A stretch of 64,000 nucleotides of DNA from the NCBI RefSeq assembly GCF_000062885.1, contig NC_009142.1, positions 2,965,584 through 3,029,583 of the forward strand, in the 5' to 3' direction. The notes below the pieces were generated by a model. The model saw nothing but the letters and a program-made list of their open reading frames with translations. It was not told where the DNA came from and searched no databases. Below are positions 8,936 through 17,343 of the stretch, in pieces. The translations under genes were made by a program, and so were the position numbers. Position 1 is the first letter of the stretch, and each line of letters begins with the position of its first letter. The stretch comes from Saccharopolyspora erythraea NRRL 2338. GTDB taxonomy: Bacteria > Actinomycetota > Actinomycetes > Mycobacteriales > Pseudonocardiaceae.

Positions 8936-9074
8936 CGGGCCGCCTGGGGTGTGCCGACCGGCCACCGGGGTCATATCTGCAAGCGCGGTTCTCCATATGA
9001 ACCCCATGCGCCTCTTCGCGCACCCAGATGCCGTGACCATCCTTCTTGCGCGCACGCCCAGGCTCGGAAACGGC

Positions 9075-9110
9075 CCGGGGCTCGGAACGACGATCGTTTT
9101 CGAGCCCCGG
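9075..9110 (+). terminator. Terminator-like hairpin after the small secreted peptide gene
   Basis: CCGGGGCTCG pairs with CGAGCCCCGG across a 16-nt loop that itself contains an AACGA/TCGTT pairing. It lies 140 bp after the secreted peptide gene, in the gene-free stretch 8936-9417. Confidence 0.55.
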
Positions 9111-9143
9111 TGCATCTGTCGATCAAGGCGACGAGATGCGCAC

Positions 9144-9166
9144 AGCCCAGGTCCATGGCCTGGGCT
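9144..9166 (+). terminator. Second terminator-like hairpin in the same gap
   Basis: AGCCCAGG pairs with CCTGGGCT across a 7-nt loop and is followed by a T-rich run (TCTTCCTT), the classical intrinsic form. No gene is recognisable between the two hairpins or in the rest of the 480-bp gap. Confidence 0.55.
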
Positions 9167-9417
9167 TCTTCCTTCAGGGGCGGCGCGCGAAGGGGCAGAT
9201 CGGCGCCTTCGCTGTGGCCATGTGCGGCGACGGTGGTGCGTTGGGTGATCCGAGCGTGAAGGTGCTGTGGGCCAAGCAAGATCGGTAGGGTCTGAGCTGC
9301 CAGATAGTCGAGACCTGTCCGGGATGGTGACGTCTGAGGCGGATCGACCGCAGCGGCGCGCGCCCGTGTCGGTCCTTCGGTGATGGCCACGTTGCCGAGC
9401 GATGAGGGGTGCTGTGG

Positions 9418-9831
9418 ATGCATGAGCTGACCGAGGACGTCAGGGAGCGGCTGGCGTCAGCAGCTGTGTGGTTCGTGGCGACCACGTGCCCGGACGGGTC
9501 GCCGCATGTGAGTCCGATGTGGGTCGGTCTGGACGGCGACAGCCCGTGGTTCAACACCTCCGTTGGCAGGGTCAAGGAGCGCAACCTGCGTCATGATCCG
9601 CGCGTTTGCCTTTCGCACCACGCTGATCCGTTCGATCGCGTTCAGATCAACGGCCGCGTCGCGCGCTTCGTCGAGGGGCCGGAGGCGGAGCGTGACATGG
9701 ACCGGCTCGCGCAGAAGTACCTGGGCACGCCGTTCGAGTGGTTGCTGCCGGGGGAGCGGCGGGTGACGGTGGTGATCGAGCCCCTGCGCGTGCGTCATGT
9801 CGTCGGTGTCGAACCCTTCAGGCCGCGCTGA
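9418..9831 (+). CDS. PNPOx-like split-barrel flavin/F420-binding protein
   Basis: This 137-aa protein has the family pattern: WFVATTCPDGSPHVSPMWV, then LWFNT-like (PWFNTS), RVKERNLRHDPRV and INGRVARFVEG. Such proteins bind FMN or F420 at the dimer interface and reduce various substrates, including quinones and enones; the substrate is unknown. ATG 9418 is used, with GAGGGG about 10 nt upstream; a GTG at 9409 would add three residues. It is a single gene. Confidence 0.9.
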   Translation: MHELTEDVRERLASAAVWFVATTCPDGSPHVSPMWVGLDGDSPWFNTSVGRVKERNLRHDPRVCLSHHADPFDRVQINGRVARFVEGPEAERDMDRLAQKYLGTPFEWLLPGERRVTVVIEPLRVRHVVGVEPFRPR

Positions 9832-9999
9832 GCAGGTGACTCACCCGGAGCCTGGCACCGTTGCACGGCAGCGTTTTCGGTTTGGTGCCGACACCATGCG
9901 CGAAGCCCGGATGATCGCCTTCCACCTCGAGTTCTGGGAAGGCGACGAGGGAACCGGTGCGCTCCTGCCACGACGTCGCCGCCGGTGGACTCCGGCCGG

Positions 10000-11796
10000 T
10001 CATTGCTGGATGTCGACGCTGGTGACGATGATGTCGCTCAGGTGGCGGTTGTAGGGGTCGTCGCTCTGGCGGCGCTTGGTGTCGATGACGTTGAGGCCCT
10101 CGTCGGAAATAGTGCCGAACACCGTGTCATCGTTCTCGTTGTCCTCGAATTGCACGGAGAAGTCCGGGTAGTAGGCGGAATGCATGACCAGGTATCCGCG
10201 GAGGGCCCGCAGCCCGGGAAGGCTCTCGTCAGCCGAGGTGTAGCCAGGGCTTTCGTCCCTGGCTCCCCGCGGGCCGCACGTGAGGAAGGGGACGTTGCCA
10301 CTGACGCAGCGGGCGTTGTCGTAGAAGCCCTGTTCGGCCAGGTGGACGAAGCTGTTGACCGTGCACGGGGCCAGCGATCGGTCCAGAATCGCCGGGATGG
10401 TGCCGATGTTGGTGTTGATACCGGCCCGCACTATGCCCTTCGCGGGAACCTCGCCGCTGGCCGGTGGCGTCACGGATCTGATCGGTTGCTTTCCGTCCGG
10501 CTGGTACTGGCACGTAACCGGGTCTGGTAGCGGAGTCGGCCGCGTTGGCGGAGCCACGAAGCCAGGGGGAATCTGCGTCTGCTGCTGCGCGGCGTCGCCG
10601 TTGGAGCCTCCGGGTCCGGGGAGCAGCGCCACCGCCGTGACCACCGTCGCGGCGGCCAGGCCGATCGCTGTGCTGATGAGGGCCGTCCGCCGGAACCTGG
10701 GCGACCACGCCTGTTGTTGGTCGCCGTCGCCCGCGCGGCGGTCGTGGTCGGGCAGGCTGGCAACCGCCGAGTCCGGTGTTCCTCCGTCGGGTGACTGGGG
10801 AGCGTCCACCGGCGGGGACGGACTCGCTGCGGTCTCGGCTCGTGCCAAAGTTGCTTGCGCGGCGGCGACGACGGAGCTGGCGTTGTCCTCGGTGAGCTTG
10901 GCCAGTGCGGTGCGGGCGGCTCGTGCCGCGCTGGCACTGTCCGAGTGCAGCAGCGTGGACAGCTCGCCGACGATCGCCAGGCGCACCGACGTAAGGGGAC
11001 TGCGCATGGCTTGGGCGACCTCGGGCGGGAGGTCGGTGGCGGCCGGGCTGGTGGCCACGATCAGGCGGCCCTGGAACCTGCTGTCCAGGCCCGGCGTCTG
11101 GGGTTTGCCCGCGGCTTCGACCTGTTCGTAGATGAAGTCGTAGAGCTCGTCCACGTCGATCAGGCCGTCGCCGTTGCGGTCGGCGCCACCGGAGCGCAGG
11201 CCCTCGACCAGAGCTCCGGTGAAGACCGACGGGCTGGCTGCTCCGACGAGCGTCGAGCTGGCCGATTCGCCTGCTTCGAAGGAGTACTCCAGCGCTGACG
11301 AGGACGTCATGACCGCGCTGCCGCGTCCGCCCAGTTGCGACAGGACGCCGGCGTTCTCCCCGGTGCGGTGGGTGGATCCGGGCGGGAACGCGCCGGCGAA
11401 GCAGCAGTCCAGGAGGACCACCACGCGGCGGGACCTGGTGTTGTCCATCTGGTTGCGCACGAACTGGGCGCTGACCGCGGTCGCGTTGAGCCGGTCGTGG
11501 CGGGAGTTGGTCATCGCCAGGTGCAGCCGGCCGTAGTCGTCCTTGATGCCGTGCCCGGAGATGTAGAGCAGGACCAGGTCGTCCAGCCACGCCGCCGCGA
11601 AGAGGTCTTCGATCGCCAGGTTCGCTTCGTGCGCGGGCGGGTTGTGCAGCGCGTCGACCTGGTATCCGCCGATGAGCGGGGCGGCGAGCACCGCGGCCAG
11701 CGCATCGGCGTCAGCGCGCGGCGTCCGCAGCTGTTGGAAGGTGGCGTCGGAATAGCTGTCGGTGGCGATGAGCAGTGCCCGGCGCTTTCCCGTCAA
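10000..11796 (-). CDS. Caspase-family protease fused to EF-hand, membrane anchor and cyclophilin domain
   Basis: A 598-aa multidomain protein. Residues 1-200 are a caspase-like (peptidase C14) domain with the catalytic pair His82 in YISGHG and Cys131 in VVLLDCCFAG. Residues 206-217 form a canonical EF-hand loop (DRNGDGLIDVDE). An alpha-helical alanine-rich stretch (255-325) and a Pro/Ser-rich linker follow. A membrane span is at 371-392, then a proline-rich extracytoplasmic spacer. Residues 455-597 form a cyclophilin-type peptidyl-prolyl isomerase domain with four cysteines. The protease should therefore face the cytoplasm and the isomerase the outside. The start is TTG, with GGGGTGG upstream. 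It is a single gene; no EAD or NTPase partner is adjacent. Caspases of multicellular actinobacteria are often tied to cell-death or conflict systems (family knowledge); a role here is inference. Confidence 0.88.
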   Translation of the reverse strand: MTGKRRALLIATDSYSDATFQQLRTPRADADALAAVLAAPLIGGYQVDALHNPPAHEANLAIEDLFAAAWLDDLVLLYISGHGIKDDYGRLHLAMTNSRHDRLNATAVSAQFVRNQMDNTRSRRVVVLLDCCFAGAFPPGSTHRTGENAGVLSQLGGRGSAVMTSSSALEYSFEAGESASSTLVGAASPSVFTGALVEGLRSGGADRNGDGLIDVDELYDFIYEQVEAAGKPQTPGLDSRFQGRLIVATSPAATDLPPEVAQAMRSPLTSVRLAIVGELSTLLHSDSASAARAARTALAKLTEDNASSVVAAAQATLARAETAASPSPPVDAPQSPDGGTPDSAVASLPDHDRRAGDGDQQQAWSPRFRRTALISTAIGLAAATVVTAVALLPGPGGSNGDAAQQQTQIPPGFVAPPTRPTPLPDPVTCQYQPDGKQPIRSVTPPASGEVPAKGIVRAGINTNIGTIPAILDRSLAPCTVNSFVHLAEQGFYDNARCVSGNVPFLTCGPRGARDESPGYTSADESLPGLRALRGYLVMHSAYYPDFSVQFEDNENDDTVFGTISDEGLNVIDTKRRQSDDPYNRHLSDIIVTSVDIQQ

Positions 11797-12047
11797 ACCA
11801 GCACCACCCCAGAACCACGATCAATTCCCTGCGTTGCCCCGGTGCTAGAGCGTAGCGAACCTCTCACGTTCCGTTGATCGCACCGGCAGACCCGCGGCGC
11901 GGATGCCCGACGTTTCGTCCGCTCGGAGCGGTGAGGGCGTGTTCGAGGAGGTCATCCGGGGCCGGTGGCCCGGCTGTGGTGTCCGTGTGCTTGGAGGTCA
12001 GGTCGGCGGCCGATGGCGGCTACGGACACAGGCGCCTCGCGCCTGGC

Positions 12048-12420
12048 TCATTCCTCGGCCAGTGCCTGCATTCGAGCGACAGCGAATTCGATCACGGTCT
12101 GTACGGGGCGAGAGAGAACCGCGTTGCGTCGATGCACGATGGCGAAGGAGTCGTAGAGGCTGGGTTCGAGAGGGGCGCTGTAGAGGGGTGCGGGCAGCTT
12201 GCCTTGCTGCCGCCGCAGGATGCTGCGGGCGGTGATGGCGTCGGCGACGCCGAGCGCGGCGATTTCAAGGGCGGTTTCGACGTTCTCGACTTCGATGGCG
12301 GGCTGCAGGGTGCCGCCTGCTGACTGCACGGCTCGCTTGGTCCCGTCCGCAGGTTCGTTCAGGGCAGGAGCACCAGGGTCACGAGTTGCCACCAGGGAAA
12401 GACGACTGCGGGTTCGGTCG
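12048..12420 (-). pseudogene. LysR-type regulator, C-terminal remnant
   Basis: Minus-strand codons from about 12420 down to the stop at 12048 match the second half of a LysR effector-binding domain (LQPAIEVENVETALEIAALG, ITARSILRR, then PVQTVIEFAVARM). The helix-turn-helix half is missing, and upstream of about 12400 the frame turns into Arg/Pro-rich noise. It is a truncated, probably non-functional regulator. The 12420-12759 stretch holds no gene apart from a large inverted repeat. Confidence 0.65.
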
Positions 12421-12583
12421 CGATGCCGGCACCCGGCATGGGCTTTCCGGACAGCTTCAAAGTGTGGCGCTGGGAAGGCTGCGAGCCCTACCCGGCTTGC
12501 CAGTTCTTGGGGCAAGCTCGCGCTGGGGCGTAGGGGCACGTTGCGGTGGTCCCGGAAGCGGGGGAGTCGTGTCGTCGGCTGAA

Positions 12584-12635
12584 CTGGCGCCTGCCGGCGC
12601 GGTGGGGTGACCACCATCCGCGCGACAGGCGCCAG
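12584..12635. repeat. 52-bp interrupted inverted repeat
   Basis: CTGGCGCCTG (12584-12593) pairs with CAGGCGCCAG (12626-12635). Inside, GCGCGG pairs with CCGCGC and GGTGG with CCACC, leaving a small loop. This gives one long near-continuous hairpin. It does not directly follow a complete gene, so it may be a terminator of a lost gene, a mobile-element end or a cruciform site. Confidence 0.6.
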
Positions 12636-12759
12636 CGGCAGCGAACAGTACGGACGCGCACTGCGTTCGCAAACAGTCGCGCTGGCATGTTCTGCGCACG
12701 TTTCCGCTATTGCACATAACTTGCAAGGGCGAGTTCCGTGCGCCTCGGAAATGGTGTTG

Positions 12760-13149
12760 TCAGCGCCGGATCGCCTTGACGATCAAACGGCCGATGACGA
12801 GATAGACGAGGGCGGCGAGTCCGTAGTTGAGGATGACGCCGAGGAGTGCGTCGTCGGGGGTGAAAACGTCGCCGAGGCCGAGGACCAGGACCTGGGCCAG
12901 GCCGTAGACGAACGAGACGAATTCGTTGCCCTGGTTGGCATCGAAGACCACGAACAGGATGTGCAGCACGAAGACGGTGACAACAACGCCGGTCACGATA
13001 CGAATGATGTTCGCGACCGTGTCGCCCGTCTCGTCCCGCCTCCGGTTGGCCGGCTCGTAGTAATCACCCTGCGGCGGGCCATGTCCCGGAGAGTGCCCAG
13101 GACCCTGCGGTGGGTAGGGATTGTGGCCTTGCGGTGGGTGGTAACTCAT
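12760..13149 (-). CDS. Small membrane protein with proline-rich N-terminus
   Basis: This 129-aa protein begins with a Pro/Gly/His-rich cytoplasmic segment (residues 1-35) followed by hydrophobic segments at about 45-69, 80-95 and 101-125. It ends with a basic RLIVKAIRR tail. I do not recognise a named family; similar short Pro-rich two- or three-span proteins are common in actinomycetes. The ATG at 13149 is used because the Pro-rich start is typical; the open frame extends upstream without coding character. Confidence 0.75.
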   Translation of the reverse strand: MSYHPPQGHNPYPPQGPGHSPGHGPPQGDYYEPANRRRDETGDTVANIIRIVTGVVVTVFVLHILFVVFDANQGNEFVSFVYGLAQVLVLGLGDVFTPDDALLGVILNYGLAALVYLVIGRLIVKAIRR

Positions 13150-13481
13150 GGGCCGCGATTGTGAACACCCGCAGATCCACATCGCAAGGCCGGTGGCGGT
13201 GACTGTTTTGAGAGCACAAACACATCGGACGTGAATTCGCTTCGGGAAAGCTTCGTGGTCTGCATTGATGCCGGGTTGGTAATTGCAACTAACAGGGGTG
13301 CTCGCGGAAGAGGTTGCTTCGGCGTGACACGGGCGTTTTCTGATCGTTGCCCGCGCTGTGCGTTTGCTCCTATTGGGACGCGTTGGTCTTTGCGATGCTT
13401 GCGCGTCACATGGTCGGGGGTCATGGCGAACCGAATTCAACGGCGCGTCAAGCGCGTCCGGGAGAAAAGGGAACGGGCGAT
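13150..13481. other. Divergent promoter interval, no gene seen
   Basis: 330 bp between the divergent membrane protein and LCP genes. It is AT-richer than its surroundings, and short frames in it lack coding character. It must hold both promoters, but no clear -35/-10 pair or operator is visible to me. Confidence 0.5.
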
Positions 13482-14513
13482 ATGACCTACACACAACCGG
13501 GCTACCGGGCGCGCGGACGGACGCCGGAGCCTCGGGTCCGGCGGAGGCGGTGGGGGCGCAAGGTCGTCGCGGTGCTGGTGGTGCTGGTGCTGGCGCTGGT
13601 CGGGTTCGTGCTCTACGTGGACTACTCGCTCAAGCGGGAGCAGGCGCTGCCGGTCGATGGTGAGCGGCCGCAGGACGGGCCGGGGACGAACTGGCTGCTG
13701 GTGGGTTCGGACAGCCGGGAGGACCTGGACCAGGAGCGCAAGGACGAGCTGGGCACCGGGGACACGGCGGGCCGGCGCACCGACACGGTGATGCTGGTGC
13801 ACATCCCGGAAAGCGGTGGTACTCCGACGATGGTGAGCCTGCCGCGGGACTCGCTGGTCAAGATCCCCGGTCAGGGCAAGGACAAGCTCAACGCCGCGTT
13901 CGCCTACGGCGGTTCGCAGTTGCTGGCCCGCACCGTGGAGAACAACACCGGGGTGCGCATCGACCACTACGCCGAGGTCGGGCTGGGCGGCTTCGCCGAC
14001 ATCACCGACGCGATCGGCGGGGTGGACCTGTGCGTCAAGGAACCGATGCAGGACCCGAAGGCCAACCTGGATCTGCAGCCGGGCTGCCAGACGTTGCAGG
14101 GGCCGCAGGCGCTGGGTTACGTGCGCACCCGGGCGACCGCGCGGGGTGATCTGGACCGGGTCCAGCGGCAGCGGGAGTTTTTGGCCGCGCTGACCGAGAA
14201 GGTCTCCGGCCCCGAGGTGCTGGCCAACCCGTTCCGGCTGTTCCCGCTGATCCTGGACACCTCCCAGTCGTTCCTGGTCGACTCCGGCGACCACGTCTGG
14301 CACCTGGGCTCGCTGGGCCTGGCGATGCAGGGCATCGCCTCCGGGCAGGGCGTGACGACCACCGTGCCGTTCGGCGGCTTCGGTGAGACCGACGGCGGCG
14401 CCTCGGTCGTGGAATGGGACGACGAGGGCGCCGAGAAGCTGTTCGGCGCACTGGCCACCGACACCCCCGTGCCACAGGAAGTCATCACCACCGCCGAAGG
14501 CATCGGAGGCTGA
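13482..14513 (+). CDS. LytR-CpsA-Psr (LCP) family cell-wall glycopolymer ligase
   Basis: A 343-aa membrane-anchored enzyme that transfers lipid-linked glycopolymers (arabinogalactan or teichoic-acid-like) onto peptidoglycan outside the cell. A basic cytoplasmic start (residues 1-26) and one membrane helix (27-46) precede the LCP domain. The domain shows NWLLVGSDSRE, RTDTVMLVHIP, MVSLPRDSLVKIPG, KLNAAFAYGG, DAIGGVDLCV and RTRATARGDLDRVQRQREF, including the conserved Arg/Asp residues that bind the pyrophosphate lipid. ATG follows GAGAAAAGGGAACGGGCGAT. The next gene starts 2 bp after its stop and is probably cotranscribed. Confidence 0.93.
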   Translation: MTYTQPGYRARGRTPEPRVRRRRWGRKVVAVLVVLVLALVGFVLYVDYSLKREQALPVDGERPQDGPGTNWLLVGSDSREDLDQERKDELGTGDTAGRRTDTVMLVHIPESGGTPTMVSLPRDSLVKIPGQGKDKLNAAFAYGGSQLLARTVENNTGVRIDHYAEVGLGGFADITDAIGGVDLCVKEPMQDPKANLDLQPGCQTLQGPQALGYVRTRATARGDLDRVQRQREFLAALTEKVSGPEVLANPFRLFPLILDTSQSFLVDSGDHVWHLGSLGLAMQGIASGQGVTTTVPFGGFGETDGGASVVEWDDEGAEKLFGALATDTPVPQEVITTAEGIGG

Positions 14514-14514
14514 T

Positions 14515-14868
14515 GTGGAGCAGGTTCGTCAAGCTGGTTCGTTCGGCGATGAACTCGAGCAGGCGCTGGAGGCGTTCGAGGCCTACCTGGCCGAGACCGC
14601 ACCCAGCGGCCGGCGTCACGCTGAACCGGACGTGCACTCGGAGAAGTTCTACGAGCTGCGGATGGAGGTGATCCGCCGGGCCGAAGCCCTGCCGCGCGCG
14701 GTGTGGCCCCGCCCGACGTGCGAGCACTGCGCCGGACAGCGCGAGGTTCAAGCGGTCCAGGCCCGATACCCGGACGGGGCGGGCTCACCGGAGTTCGACA
14801 GCGTCCGCCGGATGTGCCCGGACTGCTGGGGAACGGGCCTGGCCTTGAACAGCAGCCACGGGACGTGA
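14515..14868 (+). CDS. Small zinc-ribbon-like protein
   Basis: A 117-aa protein with an acidic helical N-half and two CxxC pairs, Cys69/Cys72 (CEHC) and Cys101/Cys104 (CPDCWGTG). These could hold one zinc ion and recall DnaJ-type zinc knuckles. The GTG start lies 2 bp after the LCP stop with GGAGG upstream inside the LCP gene, so translation is coupled to LCP. I do not recognise the family and give no function. Confidence 0.75.
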   Translation: MEQVRQAGSFGDELEQALEAFEAYLAETAPSGRRHAEPDVHSEKFYELRMEVIRRAEALPRAVWPRPTCEHCAGQREVQAVQARYPDGAGSPEFDSVRRMCPDCWGTGLALNSSHGT

Positions 14869-14930
14869 TCACGGTGGCTGTACGAGCAGCGGCGGGACAT
14901 CCGGGTCCGGCTGGTCGCCCGTTCAACGTC

Positions 14931-14969
14931 AGGAAGCCTGCAAGGGCGATGCGTTCTTGCAGGCTTCCT
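14931..14969 (+). terminator. Terminator hairpin after the LCP operon
   Basis: Perfect 14-bp inverted repeat (AGGAAGCCTGCAAG / CTTGCAGGCTTCCT) with an 11-nt loop, 62 bp after the second gene of the operon. It is followed by GCGTTGTC rather than a T-run. Confidence 0.85.
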
Positions 14970-14986
14970 GCGTTGTCAGGTCAGGG

Positions 14987-15271
14987 TTGGCTTGCGGCCT
15001 TCTCCAGTCCCGGGCGGAGCTTGTCGAGTGCCTCGCCGACTGGCACGGTGCCCCGGTGACCTCCGCTCGCATCCAGACATGGCACGCCTTCTGGGGCCGC
15101 TCTTCCTGGAGGCACGACATTCCGGGTTGGACGTTGTCCGGGCTCAAGTCGCTGGTCATGGGAGGCGATCTGGTGGAGGAAGACGACGGTCGCAGGGATG
15201 CGGGTTTCCTCGTCTGCACCTTCGGTTCGGCCGACTTCACCGTCGAGTTCGTGACCATCCCGCACGACTGA
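14987..15271 (+). CDS. Hypothetical protein
   Basis: About 94 aa, starting after the terminator hairpin. The coding-like part reads ELVECLADWHGAPVTSARIQ, then HDIPGWTLSGLKSLVMGGDL and ends FTVEFVTIPHD, a compact alpha/beta composition. The start is uncertain: TTG 14987 is the first possible start after the hairpin and has AGGTCAGGG upstream. The family is not recognised. Confidence 0.5.
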   Translation: MACGLLQSRAELVECLADWHGAPVTSARIQTWHAFWGRSSWRHDIPGWTLSGLKSLVMGGDLVEEDDGRRDAGFLVCTFGSADFTVEFVTIPHD

Positions 15272-15291
15272 GCTTGGCGTCGCACGCCTGC

Positions 15292-16130
15292 TCAGCCGAA
15301 CAGCTCGCCGAGCTCTTCTTGCACGGTCAGCACCGAGAGAACCCCGAACAGCAGGATCGACCAGACCAGCGGCGAGACGATCTTCGGCATGTGCCGCCCC
15401 ATGCCCTTGTCCCGGATCCAGTTGCTCTGCACCAGGTTCTGCCCGCCGCCGGCGCCGGCGAACGCCAGCGCGCCGAGCAACACGGCGAACCCGAGCTCGG
15501 CGGCCGGGAAGCGCGGCTGGGTCACGATCGTGGGCACGTCCCTCCAGGTCGTGGCCCCGATGACGAACAGCGAGCCGACCACGATGAGCAGCAGGATCGC
15601 CGCCACCTTGAGCATCTGGGCGCGCTCCAGCGCGGTGTAGACCGTGGGCGCCAGGGTGAGGATGAGCGCGATCGCGATCAGGATGGCCACGGCGACGACG
15701 TCCTTGCTGCCGCCGGTCGCGTAGGTCAGCAGCGTTGCCGAGCTCGTCGCCCATGCCGGCCACAGGTTGGCGAGATAGGCCATGATCGCGAACACCAGGC
15801 CCCAGTGCCGCCACAGGCGGCTGAAGCGGTGATCGCGGTTTCACCGGTGGCCAGGGTGTAGCGCTCGATCTCCATGTTCAGGAAGTACTGCGTCACCAGG
15901 CCCAGCAGCGCCGCCCACACGAAGGTCAGGCCGACCTGGGAGGTGATTTAGGGGAACAGGATGAACTCGCCGGTGGCCAGGCCGACCCCGGCGGCGACGA
16001 TGCCCGGTCCGATGTAGCGCCACTGCCGGGCGGGCGGCTCGGGGAGGTCCCGCACCTGCGGTGGCGGGATGTGCTTGGTGGGAAACGCTTCCACCGGGTC
16101 GGAAGCGCCCGCTCCATTACGGCGAGCCAT
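15292..16130 (-). pseudogene. Nramp-family divalent metal transporter, broken by a stop and a frameshift
   Basis: The gene starts at ATG 16130 (AGGAGCCCCC upstream) and encodes a soluble N-tail, then IGPGIVAAGVGLATGEFILFP. The next codon is TAA (15948-15950, minus strand), where relatives have a TAC tyrosine. The frame then continues in register (ITSQVGLTFVWAALLGLVTQ through ERYTLATGETAIT). A one-base deletion near 15826-15828 then shifts it; restoring one C gives the expected GFSRLWRHWG and joins the 15292-15795 frame (LANLWPAWATSSA... to ELGELFG). It would have been a proton-coupled Mn2+/Fe2+-type carrier. Two independent lesions mean it is inactive unless the assembly is wrong. Confidence 0.85.
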
Positions 16131-16780
16131 GGGGGCTCCTCCGCTCGGGTCGGCGCGGTCCGGATAGCGCACGAACCGCTTTGGCGGGTCTTCCTGCCGA
16201 GCCGCACCTGCCTCGGAGCCGGCCGACCAGAACCGCGCCGAATCGTCGACCAGCGAGCTGAGAGTCGGCACGCGCTGAGCACCGGCCGCGGGTTGAGTCC
16301 GCGGCTGGAGGAGAGTCGCCGCGGCAGTGCTCACGTGTCGTGCGCGAACTGGCATTCGAGCGTCTGCGGCACCATCGTGGTCGCGTTGCGCGGCTGCGAA
16401 CCGCGCTTCGAACCCTGAGCGGCCACCGTGCTCAGCGCCATCGTTCACACCCCTAGTCAACGCCTGCCGCGCCCGCCCGTCACGTCGTTCTTGGCCGGGC
16501 GGCAGACTCCACGCGATTACGTGCTCCGTCTGATCGCCGACCGTTCCAACGTCGACCCGGAGCCGGGCCGGAACGGGATGTGCGCGCGACATCGAGGGTG
16601 GGCTGTTGAGCACGGAGGTAGAGTGGTGGGTGGTTGAGCAAGCAGCCCCGGATCATCACGCCGATCGTGGTGCCGCGCGGCTAGTTCTGCTCCCACCCGG
16701 GCGGCGCGTGACCACGCCTCCGGACGAGTTCGCAGTTCCGGCTGTTCCTCCTCGGCCAGGAGAGCGAGGAGGACCAGATC
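16131..16780. other. 650-bp interval without a confident gene
   Basis: Several short frames run through it but all are Arg/Pro/Ala-rich without start sites. A plus-strand stretch near 16330-16420 (VVRELAFERLRHHRGR) looks slightly protein-like and could be a fragment. The promoter for the STAS gene must lie in its right end. Confidence 0.4.
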
Positions 16781-17206
16781 ATGAGCACCTCGTCCGAGCA
16801 AACCGGAAACACCGGTTTCCCGGGTGCGGCCGCGCAGCCCACTCCCTTGAGCATCCACGTGGACTACTACAGACCGCACGCGGTCGTGCTCACCGCCCGC
16901 GGCCAGCTCGACGCCACGAACGTCGTGCGCTTCGCCGAGGTCCTGCGGTCCCGGCTGTCGACCCCCGTACGCGCGATCGTGGTGGATCTGCAGGACCTCA
17001 CCTTCCTCGGGGTCCCCGGTCTGGACGTGCTCGGCCAGGCCCACGTGCACGCCGCCGTTCACGGCCAGCGCCTGCACCTGGTCGCCGACCACCCCGAGGT
17101 CCTGCGCGCCCTGCGGGTGGCCGGGCTGGCCCATCTGGCCGGGCATCCCGATGTGGAGACGGCACTGGCCGACGCTCCTGAACCAGCGGGAGGGCGCGGC
17201 TCATGA
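16781..17206 (+). CDS. STAS-domain protein (anti-anti-sigma factor-like)
   Basis: A 141-aa single-domain protein. After a 24-residue flexible start comes the STAS fold: VVLTARGQLDATNVVRFAEV, then AIVVDLQDLTFLGVPGLDVL. STAS proteins normally bind an anti-sigma kinase and are switched by phosphorylation of the second Ser in DSSG. Here that site reads GVPG (residues 77-80), so the phosphorylatable serine is absent. It may therefore work constitutively or in a complex. ATG follows GGAGGACCAGATC. A 45-codon gene overlaps its stop. Confidence 0.88.
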   Translation: MSTSSEQTGNTGFPGAAAQPTPLSIHVDYYRPHAVVLTARGQLDATNVVRFAEVLRSRLSTPVRAIVVDLQDLTFLGVPGLDVLGQAHVHAAVHGQRLHLVADHPEVLRALRVAGLAHLAGHPDVETALADAPEPAGGRGS

Positions 17207-17340
17207 TTGACACCGTCGCCCGGTCACGCCTGGTCACCACCCACGTCGCCGACCACACCGGACCGTGTCTGCGCTGCGGCAAGCCCACTGCACAGCGCGC
17301 ACTGCCGGTGACCGCTACCGCGCACGCTCGAGTGGGCTAG
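17203..17340 (+). CDS. Translationally coupled 45-aa protein with CxxC motif
   Basis: A short frame starts at ATG 17203, overlapping the STAS stop (ATGA), with GGGAGGGCGCGG upstream. It encodes MIDTVARSRLVTTHVADHTG followed by PCLRCGKPTAQRAL and ends at TAG 17340. One CxxC pair could bind zinc as a dimer. The overlap and ribosome site suggest it is real; it ends 3 bp before the convergent ATP-grasp gene. Function unknown. Confidence 0.5.
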   Translation: MIDTVARSRLVTTHVADHTGPCLRCGKPTAQRALPVTATAHARVG

Positions 17341-17343
17341 CCG

